Of a stretch of DNA of 64,000 nucleotides, positions 9,474 to 18,800 are shown piece after piece. Below the pieces are notes generated by a model. It ran no database searches, was not told the DNA's origin, and saw only the letters and a program-made list of their open reading frames with translations. Within the stretch, counting starts at the first letter, position 1, and every line of letters starts with the position of its first letter. The stretch lies in the NCBI GenBank assembly GCA_040752895.1, contig JBFMHN010000002.1, forward strand, positions 330,368-394,367, in the 5' to 3' direction. A program made the position numbers and the translations under genes. This stretch comes from Pseudomonadota bacterium (GTDB taxonomy: Bacteria > Pseudomonadota > Alphaproteobacteria > GCA-2746255).

Positions 9474-9866
9474 TTATCTAATGCCTTCATAGCCTTTCCG
9501 CCAGATGTCCTTCACGTGGCGGGGAAGGGTGAAACGGCCGGCCAGCATGGCATCGAAACGGACGGGCCGATCCGCAAGCTCGGGCCGGCGGCTTAGAAAA
9601 TATTCCGCCGCCCGCAAAATGCGCGCGCGCTGCCGCGGGTGGATGGCCTCGGCCGCTTCGTGCACGGACCGCCGCGCCTTGATCTCGACGAAGACCACCG
9701 TGCGGCCCCGAAGGGCGATGAGGTCAATCTCGCCCACCGGCGTGCGGTGGCGCCTGGCCAGGAGGCGGTATCCCTTGAGCCGCAGCGCCAGCGCGCACAG
9801 GACCTCGGCCAAGCGGCCATAGCGTTCCGCCCGCCTGGCCCGCGCGCGCGTTTCGCGTTTGTTCAT
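9474..9866 (-). CDS. yraN: YraN/UPF0102 family putative nuclease
   Basis: 130 residues with the UPF0102 core: an N-terminal basic helix (RRAERYGRLAEVLCALAL), then GEIDLIALRGRTVVFVEIKAR. This corresponds to the D-(E/Q)xK active-site pattern of restriction-endonuclease-like folds. A biochemical role has not been established for the family. ATG overlaps the 3' end of rsmI by 4 bases (ATGA-type coupling), as in many proteobacteria where yraN sits next to rsmI. Confidence 0.93.
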   Translation of the reverse strand: MNKRETRARARRAERYGRLAEVLCALALRLKGYRLLARRHRTPVGEIDLIALRGRTVVFVEIKARRSVHEAAEAIHPRQRARILRAAEYFLSRRPELADRPVRFDAMLAGRFTLPRHVKDIWRKGYEGIR

Positions 9867-10822
9867 GCGTTCCGTTTCGTGAGCGCCAGCGCCAGGGCAT
9901 AGACCCGCCGGCGGCTAAGCCCGGTGCCGGCCGCGACCGCGTCCACGGCGTCGCGCAGGCTGGATCGGCGCAGCGCCGCCGGCAGCAATTTCTCCGCTTC
10001 CGCCTCGCGGTCTTCCGCCGCCGCTGCCTCGGGGGGGCCGAGGACGATAACGACCTCGCCCTTCGGCGGCCCTTCCCTTTCGTAAATTTCCGCGAGCCTC
10101 GCCACGTCGCCGCGGCGGACTTCCTCGTAAAGTTTCGTCGCCTCGCGGACAACGGCGGCAGGCCTCCGGCCCAGGTGTTCGGCCATTTGGCGAAGGGTGG
10201 CCGGCAGGCGTTTCGCGGATTCGAAGAAAACAAGCGTCGCCGGAAACCCGCCAAGGCTTTCGATCTCGCGCCGCCTGGCTTCCGCCTTGGCGGGCAGGAA
10301 GCCGCCGAAGAAGAAGCGGTCGGGGGGAAGCCCGGAAAGCAGCAAGGCGGCGAGCACGGCCGATGGCCCCGGCAAGGCCGTGAACGGAATTCCCTCCGCC
10401 ACCACCGCCTGGACCAGCTTGTAGCCGGGGTCCGAAACAAGCGGCGTGCCGGCGTCGGTCACCAGCGCGATCGTCTCGCCGGCCTTGAGCCTGGCCAGCA
10501 GGCGGGGCCGGGCCTTGGCGGCGTTGTGCTCGTGATAGGGGGTAAGTTCGGTTGCGATGCCATAGCGGTCGAGCAGCTTCCGGGTGACGCGGGTATCCTC
10601 GCAGGCGATGGCGGCGGCCTCCTTGAGGGTGGCGATGGCGCGGAACGTGATGTCGCCCAGGTTGCCGATAGGGGTGGCGACGAGCAGGAGGCGGCCCCGT
10701 TTACTTTCAGCCTCCCAATCGCTAGCCTTGGCGGCTTGGACCATTTCCTTTTCGGAGGTTTTGGGTGGGTGTTTCCGCCGCCGCCCGTTCCCATTCCCGT
10801 TGCCGCCTTTTGACCGGGGCAT
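9863..10822 (-). CDS. rsmI: 16S rRNA 2'-O-ribose C1402 methyltransferase (RsmI)
   Basis: SAM-dependent methyltransferase of the tetrapyrrole-methylase fold. Core motifs: LLLVATPIGNLGDITFRA, CEDTRVTRKLL, LVTDAGTPLVSDPGYKLV and ALPGPSAVLAALLLSGLP. The chosen ATG at 10822 has AAAGGA six bases upstream and gives a 319-residue protein with a basic Gly/Asn-rich leader (MPRSKGGNGNGNGRRRK). An internal ATG at 10744 would give a canonical-length protein but has a poorly placed SD. With the 10822 start, the gene overlaps the divergent LppC-type gene by 58 bases. Confidence 0.95.
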   Translation of the reverse strand: MPRSKGGNGNGNGRRRKHPPKTSEKEMVQAAKASDWEAESKRGRLLLVATPIGNLGDITFRAIATLKEAAAIACEDTRVTRKLLDRYGIATELTPYHEHNAAKARPRLLARLKAGETIALVTDAGTPLVSDPGYKLVQAVVAEGIPFTALPGPSAVLAALLLSGLPPDRFFFGGFLPAKAEARRREIESLGGFPATLVFFESAKRLPATLRQMAEHLGRRPAAVVREATKLYEEVRRGDVARLAEIYEREGPPKGEVVIVLGPPEAAAAEDREAEAEKLLPAALRRSSLRDAVDAVAAGTGLSRRRVYALALALTKRNA

Positions 10823-12222
10823 GCGCGGTCCTTTCGCTTGTTCTTGTGGCCGGCTGTGCGAGCAGGGTATCGGAGCGCTCTCCCGGCACGCAAGAGGCAC
10901 CGCCGCCGTCCAGCGCGCCGTCAACGCCGGTCAGGGAATCGCCGCTTTCCCTGCCCAGCGAATACGACCGGACGCGGAGCGAAGATCCCGCCCTGATGGA
11001 AACCACGACGGCGATCGCCTCCCTAAACCGGGTGGTGTCGCGCCAGGGAGTCGAAAGGGCCGTCGCCAAGATGCCCGGCGACGACGCGCGGACGCGTATC
11101 GCAATCTTGCTTCCGCTTTCAGGCGCGAACGGGACGCTCGGGAAGGCGATGCTCTACGCCGCGGAGATGGCGCTCTTCGATCTGGCGGGGCCGCAGCTCG
11201 CCCTGCTGCCGTTTGACACGAAAGGCACCCCCGCCGGCGCGGCGGCGGCGGCGAAGGCCGCCCTTGGAAGCAACGTTTCCTTGATCCTGGGTCCGCTTCT
11301 TTCCACCTCCGTCTCCACCATTGCCGAAGCCGCGCGCGCGCGGGCCGTCCGCGTCGTGGCGTTCTCGACCGACCGGAACGTTGCCGGCCGCGGCGTATAC
11401 GTCATGGGATTTCTGCCGCGCACCCAGGTCGAACGCGTCGTCACCTTTGCCCATGAGCGGGGGGTAAGACGCTTCGCCGTGCTGGCGCCGCAAAACGTCT
11501 ATGGCCAGACGGTCGTCGACGAACTGAAGCGGGCCGTCGCAAACGTCGGAGGCGTGGTGACGCGCGTCGCCTTCCACGACGCCACGTCCGCCCTGGACAT
11601 GGAAAAACTTTCCGGAGTTGTGCGCGAGCTGGCGAATTACGACGCGCGAAAAAAGGCGCTCGACGAACGCCGCGCCGAGCTTGCGGCATTGGGTGACGCG
11701 ACCTCGCTGGCCGAGCTTGAGACCCTGAAAGAGAAAGAAACGCTGGGCGACGTTGACTTCGACGCCGTCTTGCTGCCGCAAGGGGGCGATCACCTGAAAA
11801 GCATCGCGCCCTTGCTTTCCTATTACGATATCGATCCGAAGACGGTTCGTTTCCTCGGCACCGGCCTTTGGGACGACTCCTCGATCGGAACGGAGCCTTC
11901 GCTGGTTGGCGGCTGGTACGCCACTTCCTCGCCGCAGGAATGGGAACGTTTCGTCCGTCGTTACCGGGAGAAATTCCAGACGCCGCCGCCGCGGCTGGCA
12001 AGCCTTGCCTATGACGCGGCCGCCCTGGCCGCCGTGCTGGTCGGTGCCGGCGCCTCGCTCGACGATTTTTCGCTCACCGTGCGGGGGGGCTTCGCCGGCG
12101 TTGATGGCGTCTTCCGCTTTCATCCGGACGGCTTGGTCGAGCGCGGCCTTGCCGTGCTGGAAGTGCGCCGGAAGGGGCCCCGGGTCGTAAGCCCGGCCCC
12201 GACCAGTTTCACCGGCAGCTAG
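10765..12222 (+). CDS. LppC-family lipoprotein, penicillin-binding protein activator
   Basis: 485 residues. GTG start at 10765 has SD GGAGG six bases upstream. Signal peptide with lipobox LVAGC at about 28-32, then a Ser/Pro-rich linker and a type I periplasmic-binding-protein fold (RIAILLPLSGANGTLGKAML...; LILGPLLSTSVSTIAEAA; FAVLAPQNVYGQ). This is the LpoA C-terminal-type domain (LppC, DUF in PBP1A regulation). E. coli LpoA carries an additional N-terminal TPR domain that is absent here. Whether it activates a PBP in this lineage is inference from family. It is divergent from and overlaps rsmI. Confidence 0.92.
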   Translation: MGVSAAARSHSRCRLLTGACAVLSLVLVAGCASRVSERSPGTQEAPPPSSAPSTPVRESPLSLPSEYDRTRSEDPALMETTTAIASLNRVVSRQGVERAVAKMPGDDARTRIAILLPLSGANGTLGKAMLYAAEMALFDLAGPQLALLPFDTKGTPAGAAAAAKAALGSNVSLILGPLLSTSVSTIAEAARARAVRVVAFSTDRNVAGRGVYVMGFLPRTQVERVVTFAHERGVRRFAVLAPQNVYGQTVVDELKRAVANVGGVVTRVAFHDATSALDMEKLSGVVRELANYDARKKALDERRAELAALGDATSLAELETLKEKETLGDVDFDAVLLPQGGDHLKSIAPLLSYYDIDPKTVRFLGTGLWDDSSIGTEPSLVGGWYATSSPQEWERFVRRYREKFQTPPPRLASLAYDAAALAAVLVGAGASLDDFSLTVRGGFAGVDGVFRFHPDGLVERGLAVLEVRRKGPRVVSPAPTSFTGS

Positions 12223-12224
12223 GC

Positions 12225-13427
12225 CTAGCCGGTGAGCAGCCGCCCGAGCACGGCGTTCAGCCGAAGCCTTCCCTTCGGTGTCGCCCGCAGGCCCTCTCCG
12301 TCGAGAACAAGAAAGCCGCCATCTTGCAAGGCGGTCAGCCGCTCGGCCGGAAAGGCGGCCGCGATGTCGCGCCCGGTCTGCCGCCGGAAACGTTCGTGGG
12401 CAAGCCCTTCCCGCAGGCGGAGCCCCATCATCGCAAGCTCGGCCAGGCGGCTTTCCGAATCGAGCGGTTCGACCGTCTCCCAGGCGGCGCCCCCGTCCTC
12501 GGCCGCCGCCAGCCAGCGTTCCGGCTGGCGAATGGCGGCGGTCGCAAGCCGTGCTTCCATCGCCTCGCGGCCGCCGATCCGGCCATGGGCGCCCGGGCCG
12601 ATGCCGACATATTCGCCGGCCTTCCAATAGGTCAGGTTGTGGCGGCAGGCTTCGCCGCGCCGCGCGTGGTTGGAAATCTCGTAGGCGGGGAAGCCGGCTT
12701 CTTCCATCGCCGCTTGGGTGGTTTCGTAAAGGGCCGCCGCCGCGTCGTCCGCCAGGGGGGCGAGTTTGCCTTCGCGGTAGAGCTGGAAGAAATGGGTGCC
12801 GGGTTCGATCGTGAGCTGGTAAAGCGAAAGATGGCCGTCGGCAAGGGCCAGCGCCTCGGCAAGTTCTTCGCGCCACGCGGCAACCGTCTGGCCGGGCAGG
12901 CCATAAATAAGATCGAAGGAAACGCGCGGAAAGACGGCCTTCGCCGCCTCAAGTGCGGCAACCGCCTCGCCCACCCCGTGGGTGCGGCCCAAGAAACGCA
13001 ACGCCTCCGCGCGCAACGCCTGTATGCCAAGCGATAGCCGGTTGACCCCGGCTTCCCGGTACTGCCGGAAGCGGGCCCCTTCCGCCGAGGTCGGGTTCGC
13101 CTCGAGCGTCACTTCGAGGCCGGGATCGGTTTCCCACAGCACCTTCGCTTCCCCGATCAGACGGGCAACGCTTGCCGGCGGCATCAGCGAAGGGGTGCCC
13201 CCGCCGAAGAAGATGCTGGTCAGCCGCCGCCCGGGCGTCTGGTTGGCGGCCTGACCCAGCGCGTGGGAAAGCGCGCGCTCCCAGCGCCCGAAGGCGATCC
13301 CTTCCCGCACGTGGCTGTTGAAGTCGCAATAGGGGCACTTCGAGAGGCAGAAGGGCCAGTGGACGTAAAGCGCGAAGCCTTCCGTTCCGGCCAGGGCGGG
13401 GTTACTTTTTTGCTGCGAAGCAGGCAT
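12225..13427 (-). CDS. hemW: HemW, radical SAM heme chaperone
   Basis: 400 residues from ATG 13427, which lies 26 bases inside the end of rdgB; longer in-frame readings only run antisense-like through rdgB. Radical SAM cluster [10 protein letters not shown] (Cys27, Cys31, Cys34), then [27 protein letters not shown] and a C-terminal HemN/HemW accessory domain. This family was long annotated as coproporphyrinogen III oxidase HemN, but HemW has the Cys-x3-Cys-x2-Cys without the fourth Cys of HemN (CDFN here), and acts as a heme carrier. Third gene of rph-rdgB-hemW. Confidence 0.95.
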   Translation of the reverse strand: MPASQQKSNPALAGTEGFALYVHWPFCLSKCPYCDFNSHVREGIAFGRWERALSHALGQAANQTPGRRLTSIFFGGGTPSLMPPASVARLIGEAKVLWETDPGLEVTLEANPTSAEGARFRQYREAGVNRLSLGIQALRAEALRFLGRTHGVGEAVAALEAAKAVFPRVSFDLIYGLPGQTVAAWREELAEALALADGHLSLYQLTIEPGTHFFQLYREGKLAPLADDAAAALYETTQAAMEEAGFPAYEISNHARRGEACRHNLTYWKAGEYVGIGPGAHGRIGGREAMEARLATAAIRQPERWLAAAEDGGAAWETVEPLDSESRLAELAMMGLRLREGLAHERFRRQTGRDIAAAFPAERLTALQDGGFLVLDGEGLRATPKGRLRLNAVLGRLLTG

Positions 13428-14007
13428 GGATGAGCTTGCGGAAGGCGTTCGCCCGATGGCTGATGGCGTCCTTCGCTTCCGGCGCCATTTCGCCGAAGGT
13501 GGCGTCGTGGCCCTCGGCCACGAACATCGGGTCGTAGCCGAAACCCTGCTTGCCGCGGGGCGGCCAGACCAGCGTTCCTTCGACCGTGCCTTCGAAGACC
13601 TCGCACACCCCGTCCGGCCAACACAGAGCCAGCGCACAGGCAAAATGCGCCCGGCGGTCCGGGTGGCCCTCGATCATTTCTTGCACCCTCCGCATGGCGT
13701 CCTCGAAATTGCCGCCGGGGCCCGCCCAGCGCGCGGAACGGATGCCGGGCCGGCCGCCAAGGGCGGGGACGACGAGGCCGGAATCGTCGGCCAGCGCCGG
13801 CAGGCCGGTTGCTTGCGTCGCCGCTTTCGCCTTGATCTTGGCGTTTTCGGCGAAGGTGGCGCCGGTCTCAGGGGGAGCTTCAAGGCCAAGCGCGCTGGCC
13901 GCGAGCACCGTGACGCGGAAGGGTTCGAGCAGGGCGGCAAGCTCGCGCGCCTTGCCCGGGTTGTGGCTGGCCAGCACCAGCTTTTCCTCGCGGAAGGGGC
14001 GGCTCAT
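13402..14007 (-). CDS. rdgB: RdgB/HAM1 dITP/XTP pyrophosphatase
   Basis: Removes non-canonical purine nucleoside triphosphates from the nucleotide pool. 201 residues from ATG 14007, whose first bases overlap the rph stop (ATGA). Motifs: [67 protein letters not shown] and [11 protein letters not shown]. Operon rph-rdgB-hemW is standard in alphaproteobacteria. Confidence 0.97.
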   Translation of the reverse strand: MSRPFREEKLVLASHNPGKARELAALLEPFRVTVLAASALGLEAPPETGATFAENAKIKAKAATQATGLPALADDSGLVVPALGGRPGIRSARWAGPGGNFEDAMRRVQEMIEGHPDRRAHFACALALCWPDGVCEVFEGTVEGTLVWPPRGKQGFGYDPMFVAEGHDATFGEMAPEAKDAISHRANAFRKLIHACFAAKK

Positions 14008-14729
14008 CCCCCGTCCAGCCCAAGCGCCTGCCGCTGGCATTTCAGGAGTTCAGCGACCCCGCTCTCGGCGAGCGTGAAAAGCACGAGGAACTGCTCGCGC
14101 GAAAACGGCGCCGCTTCGGCCGTTCCCTGGATCTCGACGATGCGTCCCGAGGCGGTCAGCACGAAATTCGCGTCCGCTGCCGCGGCGCTGTCCTCCGTAT
14201 AATCGAGATCGAGAATGGGCTCGCCTTCCCAGATGCCGCAGGAAATAGCGGCGACCTGTTCGACGATCGGGCTTTTCGGCACCGCCCCGCTCTTCACCAG
14301 ACGGTCGCAGGCCTGGTAAAGGGCGACGAAGGCGCCGGTGATCGCCGCCGTCCGGGTGCCGCCATCGGCCTGCAGCACGTCGCAGTCGATCCGGATCTGC
14401 CGCTCGCCCAGCGCGCCGAGATTGATGACCGCGCGCAGGCTGCGGCCGATCAACCGCTGGATTTCCTGGGTCCGCCCGGATTGCCGTCCGCGCACGGCCT
14501 CGCGGTCCATCCGCGAGTGCGTGGCGCGCGGCAGCATGCCGTATTCGGCGGTGACCCAGCCGGTTCCCCGGTTGCGCAGGAAGGGCGGCACCTTTTCCTC
14601 TATGCTTGCCGCGCACAGCACGTGGGTGTCGCCGAAGCGGACGAGGCAGGAGCCTTCCGCGTGCTTGCTGACGTTCGTTTCCAGGTGAATGGGTCGAAGG
14701 GCATCGGCAGGCCGCCCGGAAGGTCGCAT
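14004..14729 (-). CDS. rph: Ribonuclease PH
   Basis: Phosphorolytic 3'-5' exoribonuclease that trims tRNA precursors. 241 residues, complete: [14 protein letters not shown] at the start, CSIEEKVP-like [13 protein letters not shown], then [37 protein letters not shown] and the C-terminal [16 protein letters not shown]. The first gene of the minus-strand rph-rdgB-hemW unit; divergent from hrcA with 158 bases between. Confidence 0.98.
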   Translation of the reverse strand: MRPSGRPADALRPIHLETNVSKHAEGSCLVRFGDTHVLCAASIEEKVPPFLRNRGTGWVTAEYGMLPRATHSRMDREAVRGRQSGRTQEIQRLIGRSLRAVINLGALGERQIRIDCDVLQADGGTRTAAITGAFVALYQACDRLVKSGAVPKSPIVEQVAAISCGIWEGEPILDLDYTEDSAAAADANFVLTASGRIVEIQGTAEAAPFSREQFLVLFTLAESGVAELLKCQRQALGLDGG

Positions 14730-14829
14730 GGGGTGTGTCCTGTGGTTTCGAAGAAATCTTCGCTGATGGCCGCCAAGCTAGCCCGCCGGGCGTGGCTTCG
14801 TCCAGTCTTCCGCCCGTGGACGGCGTGCG

Positions 14830-14858
14830 TTGACGATGCTCTCCCGGCTAACTAGATT
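14830..14858 (+). promoter_or_regulatory. Sigma70-type promoter for hrcA
   Basis: TTGACG at 14830-14835 and TAGATT at 14853-14858 with exactly 17 bases between. The hrcA ATG is 29 bases after the -10. GGAGG at 14866-14870 is rather far from the ATG. I found no CIRCE inverted repeat (TTAGCACTC-N9-GAGTGCTAA) in this gap. Confidence 0.6.
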
Positions 14859-14887
14859 CAAAGCCGGAGGGCCAGCGATTTTCACCC

Positions 14888-15943
14888 ATGGCAAATAGGA
14901 ACAATCCGGCTTTCGTCGAGCTCAGCGAGCGCAGCCGGGAAATTTTCAGTCGTATCGTGGACGCCTACGTGGCGACCGGCTCGCCGGTGGGTTCGGCGGT
15001 GCTGGCACGCAAGCTCAACGTGCCGCTCTCCTCGGCCACCGTCCGCAACGTGATGGCCGATCTCGAGGCCGCCGGGCTTCTCTATTCGCCGCACACTTCG
15101 GCCGGGCGGCTGCCGACGGAGGCGGGGTTGCGGCTTTTCGTGAACGGGCTGCTCGAAATCGGGGGCCTGAATGAAGGCGAGCGGCGCGATATCGAACGCC
15201 GGTGCAAGCCGGAGGGCCACAGCATTCAGGAGCTTCTCGAACAGGTTTCGAACGCGCTTTCCGGCCTGTCCTGCTGCGCCAGCCTGGTCGTGGCGCCGAA
15301 AACGGAACGCGCGCTCAAGCATATCGAATTCGTTCGCATAGGGCCGCAGCGCGCGCTCGTCGTCATCGTGACCGAAGATGGGATCGTCGAGAACCGCTTG
15401 GTCGAGCTGCCGCCGGGTCTGCCTTCTTCGGCCCTTGTCGAGGCAACGAATTTCCTCACCGCGCGGCTCGTCGGTCGCACATTCGCCGAAGCCCAGGAGG
15501 AAATCTTGGAGGAGATTCGCGCCCACCGCGCCCAACTGGACGCGCTTGCCTCCCGTGTCGTCGCGGCGGGGCTGGCGACGTGGTCGGGCGGCGAGGGCGC
15601 GGGCTCGCTCATCGTCCGCGGGCAGGCGCGCCTGCTTGAGGACGTAACCGCGGTCGGGGAAATCGAACGCATCCGCGGCCTCTTCGAGGCGCTCGAACGG
15701 AAGGAGACGATGAGCCGCCTTCTCACGCTTTCGCAGGAGGCGCACGGCGTGCAGATTTTCATCGGGGCGGAAAACGAGCTTTTCGGTCTTTCCGGTTGCG
15801 CGATGATCGTCGCCCCTTTCCGCGACAGCCGCCAGCAGATCGTCGGCGCCCTCGGCGTCGTCGGGCCGACGCGAATCAATTACGCGCGCATCATTCCAAT
15901 GGTAGATTATACGGCCCAGTTGGTCGGGCGCTTTATCGGATAA
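14888..15943 (+). CDS. hrcA: HrcA heat-inducible transcription repressor
   Basis: Represses heat-shock genes by binding CIRCE elements, in equilibrium with GroEL. 351 residues. N-terminal winged helix: FSRIVDAYVATGSPVGSAVL and the DNA-contact region PLSSATVRNVMADLEAAGLL, followed by SPHTSAGRLPTEAGLRLFV; the GAF-like middle and C-terminal domain ends LGVVGPTRINYARIIPMVDY. grpE starts 15 bases later. No CIRCE site is visible inside this window, so its targets (probably groESL) lie elsewhere. Confidence 0.97.
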   Translation: MANRNNPAFVELSERSREIFSRIVDAYVATGSPVGSAVLARKLNVPLSSATVRNVMADLEAAGLLYSPHTSAGRLPTEAGLRLFVNGLLEIGGLNEGERRDIERRCKPEGHSIQELLEQVSNALSGLSCCASLVVAPKTERALKHIEFVRIGPQRALVVIVTEDGIVENRLVELPPGLPSSALVEATNFLTARLVGRTFAEAQEEILEEIRAHRAQLDALASRVVAAGLATWSGGEGAGSLIVRGQARLLEDVTAVGEIERIRGLFEALERKETMSRLLTLSQEAHGVQIFIGAENELFGLSGCAMIVAPFRDSRQQIVGALGVVGPTRINYARIIPMVDYTAQLVGRFIG

Positions 15944-15958
15944 CCCCAACGCAAGCGA

Positions 15959-16594
15959 ATGGTGAAGATGAATAAACCGGACGAAAACGATAAGCCGGCG
16001 GAAGGCGAAGCGTCGCAAACGGAAACGACGAAAGCCGAAGCCGGCGAAGGAACGCCGGCGGCGGAGGCCGGGCCGGCGGAAACCGCCGGCCGCGACCTTG
16101 AGGCAGCGCTTGCCGAAACCAAGGATCAGTTGCTGCGGACGCTTGCCGATATGGAGAATTTGCGCGCGCGCAGCGCGCGCGAACAGGAACAAGCGCGCAA
16201 GTTCGCTATCGCGGATTTCGCGCGGGCGGTTCTCACCGTCGCCGACAACCTTCACCGGGCCGTCGGAAGCGCGCCGGATCCGGAAAGCGTTGCCGACGAA
16301 CCCACGAAACGGTTGATTGAGGGTGTTGCGCTGACCGAACGCGAGCTTGCGGCCGTTCTCGAGCGCCATCACATCCAGAAGATCGATCCCGTGGGCGAGA
16401 AGTTCAGCCACGACCTTCACCAGGCGATGTTCGAGGTCGAGACGGCGGAGCATCCGCCGGGCACGGTCGTCGAGGTTCTGCAGATCGGCTACCGGCTGCA
16501 CGACCGCCTGCTGCGCCCGGCGATGGTCAGCGTCGCCAAGGCCGGGGTCGGCGGGGAAGGCTGCGCGCCGCCCAGGGTGGACACGCAAGCCTGA
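15959..16594 (+). CDS. grpE: GrpE nucleotide-exchange factor
   Basis: Cochaperone that releases ADP from DnaK. 211 residues: an acidic, low-complexity N-terminus (1-45, rich in E, A, T), a long coiled coil (LEAALAETKDQLLRTLADMENLRAR...), then the four-helix and beta-wing part with the signature VLQIGYRLHDRLLRPAMVSV. Two close ATGs (15959, 15968) are possible; the second differs by three residues. It lies in hrcA-grpE, with dnaK 228 bases downstream under its own promoter. Confidence 0.96.
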   Translation: MVKMNKPDENDKPAEGEASQTETTKAEAGEGTPAAEAGPAETAGRDLEAALAETKDQLLRTLADMENLRARSAREQEQARKFAIADFARAVLTVADNLHRAVGSAPDPESVADEPTKRLIEGVALTERELAAVLERHHIQKIDPVGEKFSHDLHQAMFEVETAEHPPGTVVEVLQIGYRLHDRLLRPAMVSVAKAGVGGEGCAPPRVDTQA

Positions 16595-16668
16595 GTGGAA
16601 AAGCCCGCCCGGTCCAACGTTCACCTTTCGTGCTTTGCCGTGCGGTATGTAAAAAAAGACCCGCCGGT

Positions 16669-16700
16669 GTTGCCGCGGTTTCAGCGAGGACCTATATATC
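16669..16700 (+). promoter_or_regulatory. RpoH-type heat-shock promoter for dnaK
   Basis: GTTG at 16669-16672, 18 bases, then CCTATATATC at 16691-16700. This fits the alphaproteobacterial heat-shock consensus CTTG-N17/18-CYTATNTNNG except for the first base of the -35 and the last base of the -10. It lies in the 228-base grpE-dnaK gap and implies a dnaK leader of about 115 bases. Confidence 0.6.
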
Positions 16701-16822
16701 CTCAGGCTAACCCTCAAGACGTTAAGGATTTTTCTATCCAGGCGCGTATTACGTAAGGTCGGATGGGGGGTTCCGAAGGTGCCGATTCGCGGCCTTCGGG
16801 GCTCGCCAAGGGAGAGGAGACC

Positions 16823-18736
16823 ATGAGCAAAGTCATCGGTATTGATCTCGGTACAACGAATTCCTGCGTCGCCGTCATGGACGGCAAGAACGCCAAGGTG
16901 ATCGAGAACGCGGAGGGCGGGCGAACGACCCCCTCGGTAGTCGCCTTCACGGAGGCAGGCGAACGCCTGGTCGGCCAAGCGGCCAAGCGCCAGGCCGTCA
17001 CCAACCCGGGGAACACGCTGTTTGCGATCAAGCGCCTGATCGGGCGGACCTACGACGACCCCACGACCCAAAAAGACAAGGGCATGGTCCCTTACGAGAT
17101 CGTCCGTGCCGACAACGGGGACGCCTGGGTCGAAGTGCGGGGCGAGAAGTACAGCCCAAGCCAGGTTTCCGCCTTCATCCTGCAAAAGATGAAGGAGACG
17201 GCGGAGGCCCATCTCGGCGAGAAGGTTGAGCAAGCCGTCATCACGGTTCCGGCCTATTTCAACGATTCCCAGCGCCAGGCAACGAAGGACGCCGGCAAAA
17301 TCGCCGGCCTCGAAGTCTTGCGCATCATCAACGAGCCGACGGCGGCCGCTCTGGCTTATGGCCTGGAAAAGAAGCACGCGGGCACGATCGCCGTTTACGA
17401 CCTCGGCGGCGGCACGTTCGATATTTCGATTCTCGAAATCGGCGACGGCGTCTTCGAGGTGAAGTCCACGAACGGAGATACCTTCCTCGGCGGCGAGGAC
17501 TTCGACAAGTACATCATCGATTACTTGGCGGATGAGTTCAAAAAGGAAAACGGCATCGACATCCGCTCGGACCGTCTCGCGCTTCAACGCTTGAAGGAAG
17601 CCGCCGAGAAGGCCAAGATCGAACTTTCGAGCGCCATGCAGACGGAGGTGAACCTTCCCTTCATCACCGCCGACCAGACGGGGCCGAAACATCTAAACAT
17701 CAAAATCACGCGCGCCAAGCTCGAGGGCGTTGTCGCGCATCTGATCCAGCGCACCGTTGATCCATGCAAGGCGGCGTTGCGGGACGCCGGTCTCAAGGCG
17801 TCCGATATCGACGAGGTCATTCTCGTTGGCGGCATGACACGGATGCCGAAGGTCGCCGAAACCGTAAAGCAGATTTTCGGGCGCGAGCCGCACAAGGGCG
17901 TCAACCCGGACGAAGTTGTGGCGGTAGGCGCCGCGATCCAGGCCGGCGTTTTGCAGGGCGACGTGAAGGACGTGCTGCTGCTCGACGTGACGCCGCTCTC
18001 GCTTGGCATCGAAACGCTGGGCGGCGTCTTTACGCGCCTCATCGACCGCAACACGACGATTCCCACCCGCAAGAGCCAGGTCTTCTCGACCGCCGAGGAC
18101 AGCCAGACGGCGGTCACCATCCGCGTGTTCCAGGGCGAGCGCGAAATGGCGGCCGACAACAAGCTGTTGGGTCAGTTCGACCTGGTCGGCATCCCGCCCG
18201 CCCCGCGCGGGGTGCCGCAGATCGAAGTGCGCTTCGATATCGACGCGAACGGCATCGTGAACGTCTCCGCGAAGGACAAGGCGACCGGCAAGGAACAGGC
18301 GATCCACATCCAGGTTTCCGGGGGGTTGTCCGAGGAAGAAATCGAAAAAATGGTCGCCGACGCCGAGAGCCACGCCGAAGAGGACAAGCAGCGCCGCGCG
18401 CTTGTCGAGGCGCGGAATCAGGCGGAAGTCCTCGTCTATTCAACGGAAAAGAACCTGCAGGAGCACGGCGATAAAATACCGGAGGCTGACAAGGCGGCCA
18501 TCTCGGGCGACCTTGAAGCGCTGCGCGGCGTCAAGGACGGCGAGAACACGTCGGCGATCCGTTCGGCGATCGAGAAGCTCGCGCAATCCGCCATGAAACT
18601 CGGCGAGGCGATGTACAAGGCCAGCCAGGAAGCCGAAAGCGAAGCCCCGCAAGACGCCGCGCCGGCCCCGGAAGGTTCCGTGGTGGACGCGGAGTTCGAA
18701 GAAGTCGATGACGAGCATAAAAAGAAAAAATCGTAA
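16823..18736 (+). CDS. dnaK: DnaK (Hsp70) chaperone
   Basis: 637-residue Hsp70. ATG 16823 follows SD GGAGAGGAGA and gives the canonical [18 protein letters not shown]; earlier in-frame ATG at 16763 is not conserved. ATPase domain motifs [12 protein letters not shown] and [12 protein letters not shown], the linker [19 protein letters not shown], substrate domain, and acidic tail ending [14 protein letters not shown]. Works with DnaJ (downstream) and GrpE (upstream). dnaJ follows after 64 bases containing a small hairpin. Confidence 0.99.
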   Translation: MSKVIGIDLGTTNSCVAVMDGKNAKVIENAEGGRTTPSVVAFTEAGERLVGQAAKRQAVTNPGNTLFAIKRLIGRTYDDPTTQKDKGMVPYEIVRADNGDAWVEVRGEKYSPSQVSAFILQKMKETAEAHLGEKVEQAVITVPAYFNDSQRQATKDAGKIAGLEVLRIINEPTAAALAYGLEKKHAGTIAVYDLGGGTFDISILEIGDGVFEVKSTNGDTFLGGEDFDKYIIDYLADEFKKENGIDIRSDRLALQRLKEAAEKAKIELSSAMQTEVNLPFITADQTGPKHLNIKITRAKLEGVVAHLIQRTVDPCKAALRDAGLKASDIDEVILVGGMTRMPKVAETVKQIFGREPHKGVNPDEVVAVGAAIQAGVLQGDVKDVLLLDVTPLSLGIETLGGVFTRLIDRNTTIPTRKSQVFSTAEDSQTAVTIRVFQGEREMAADNKLLGQFDLVGIPPAPRGVPQIEVRFDIDANGIVNVSAKDKATGKEQAIHIQVSGGLSEEEIEKMVADAESHAEEDKQRRALVEARNQAEVLVYSTEKNLQEHGDKIPEADKAAISGDLEALRGVKDGENTSAIRSAIEKLAQSAMKLGEAMYKASQEAESEAPQDAAPAPEGSVVDAEFEEVDDEHKKKKS

Positions 18737-18751
18737 CGCCTCGCTTCAAAG

Positions 18752-18766
18752 CGTTCGTCGCGAACG
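18752..18766 (+). other. Hairpin between dnaK and dnaJ
   Basis: CGTTCG-TCG-CGAACG forms a perfect 6-bp stem with a 3-base loop, 16 bases after the dnaK stop. There is no T tract, so it is not a Rho-independent terminator. It may act as a processing or stability element that sets the DnaK:DnaJ ratio; this is inference. Confidence 0.45.
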
Positions 18767-18800
18767 GCGATAGGCTTCTTTCGCTTCCAGGGTTCCTCCC

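Noticed and set aside
14730-14887. CIRCE element upstream of hrcA.
   Set aside because: No TTAGCACTC-N9-GAGTGCTAA-like inverted repeat in this gap, nor in the gap before dnaK.
16650-16660. Run of A's upstream of dnaK as a terminator on the minus strand.
   Set aside because: No minus-strand gene ends here and no clear stem precedes the T tract on that strand.
14882-17692. A 936-codon open frame on the minus strand opposite hrcA, grpE and the first half of dnaK.
   Set aside because: It mirrors three well-supported genes. Long open frames opposite dnaK are a known artefact of GC-rich codon use and were once misread as a dehydrogenase; its residue composition is not protein-like here.
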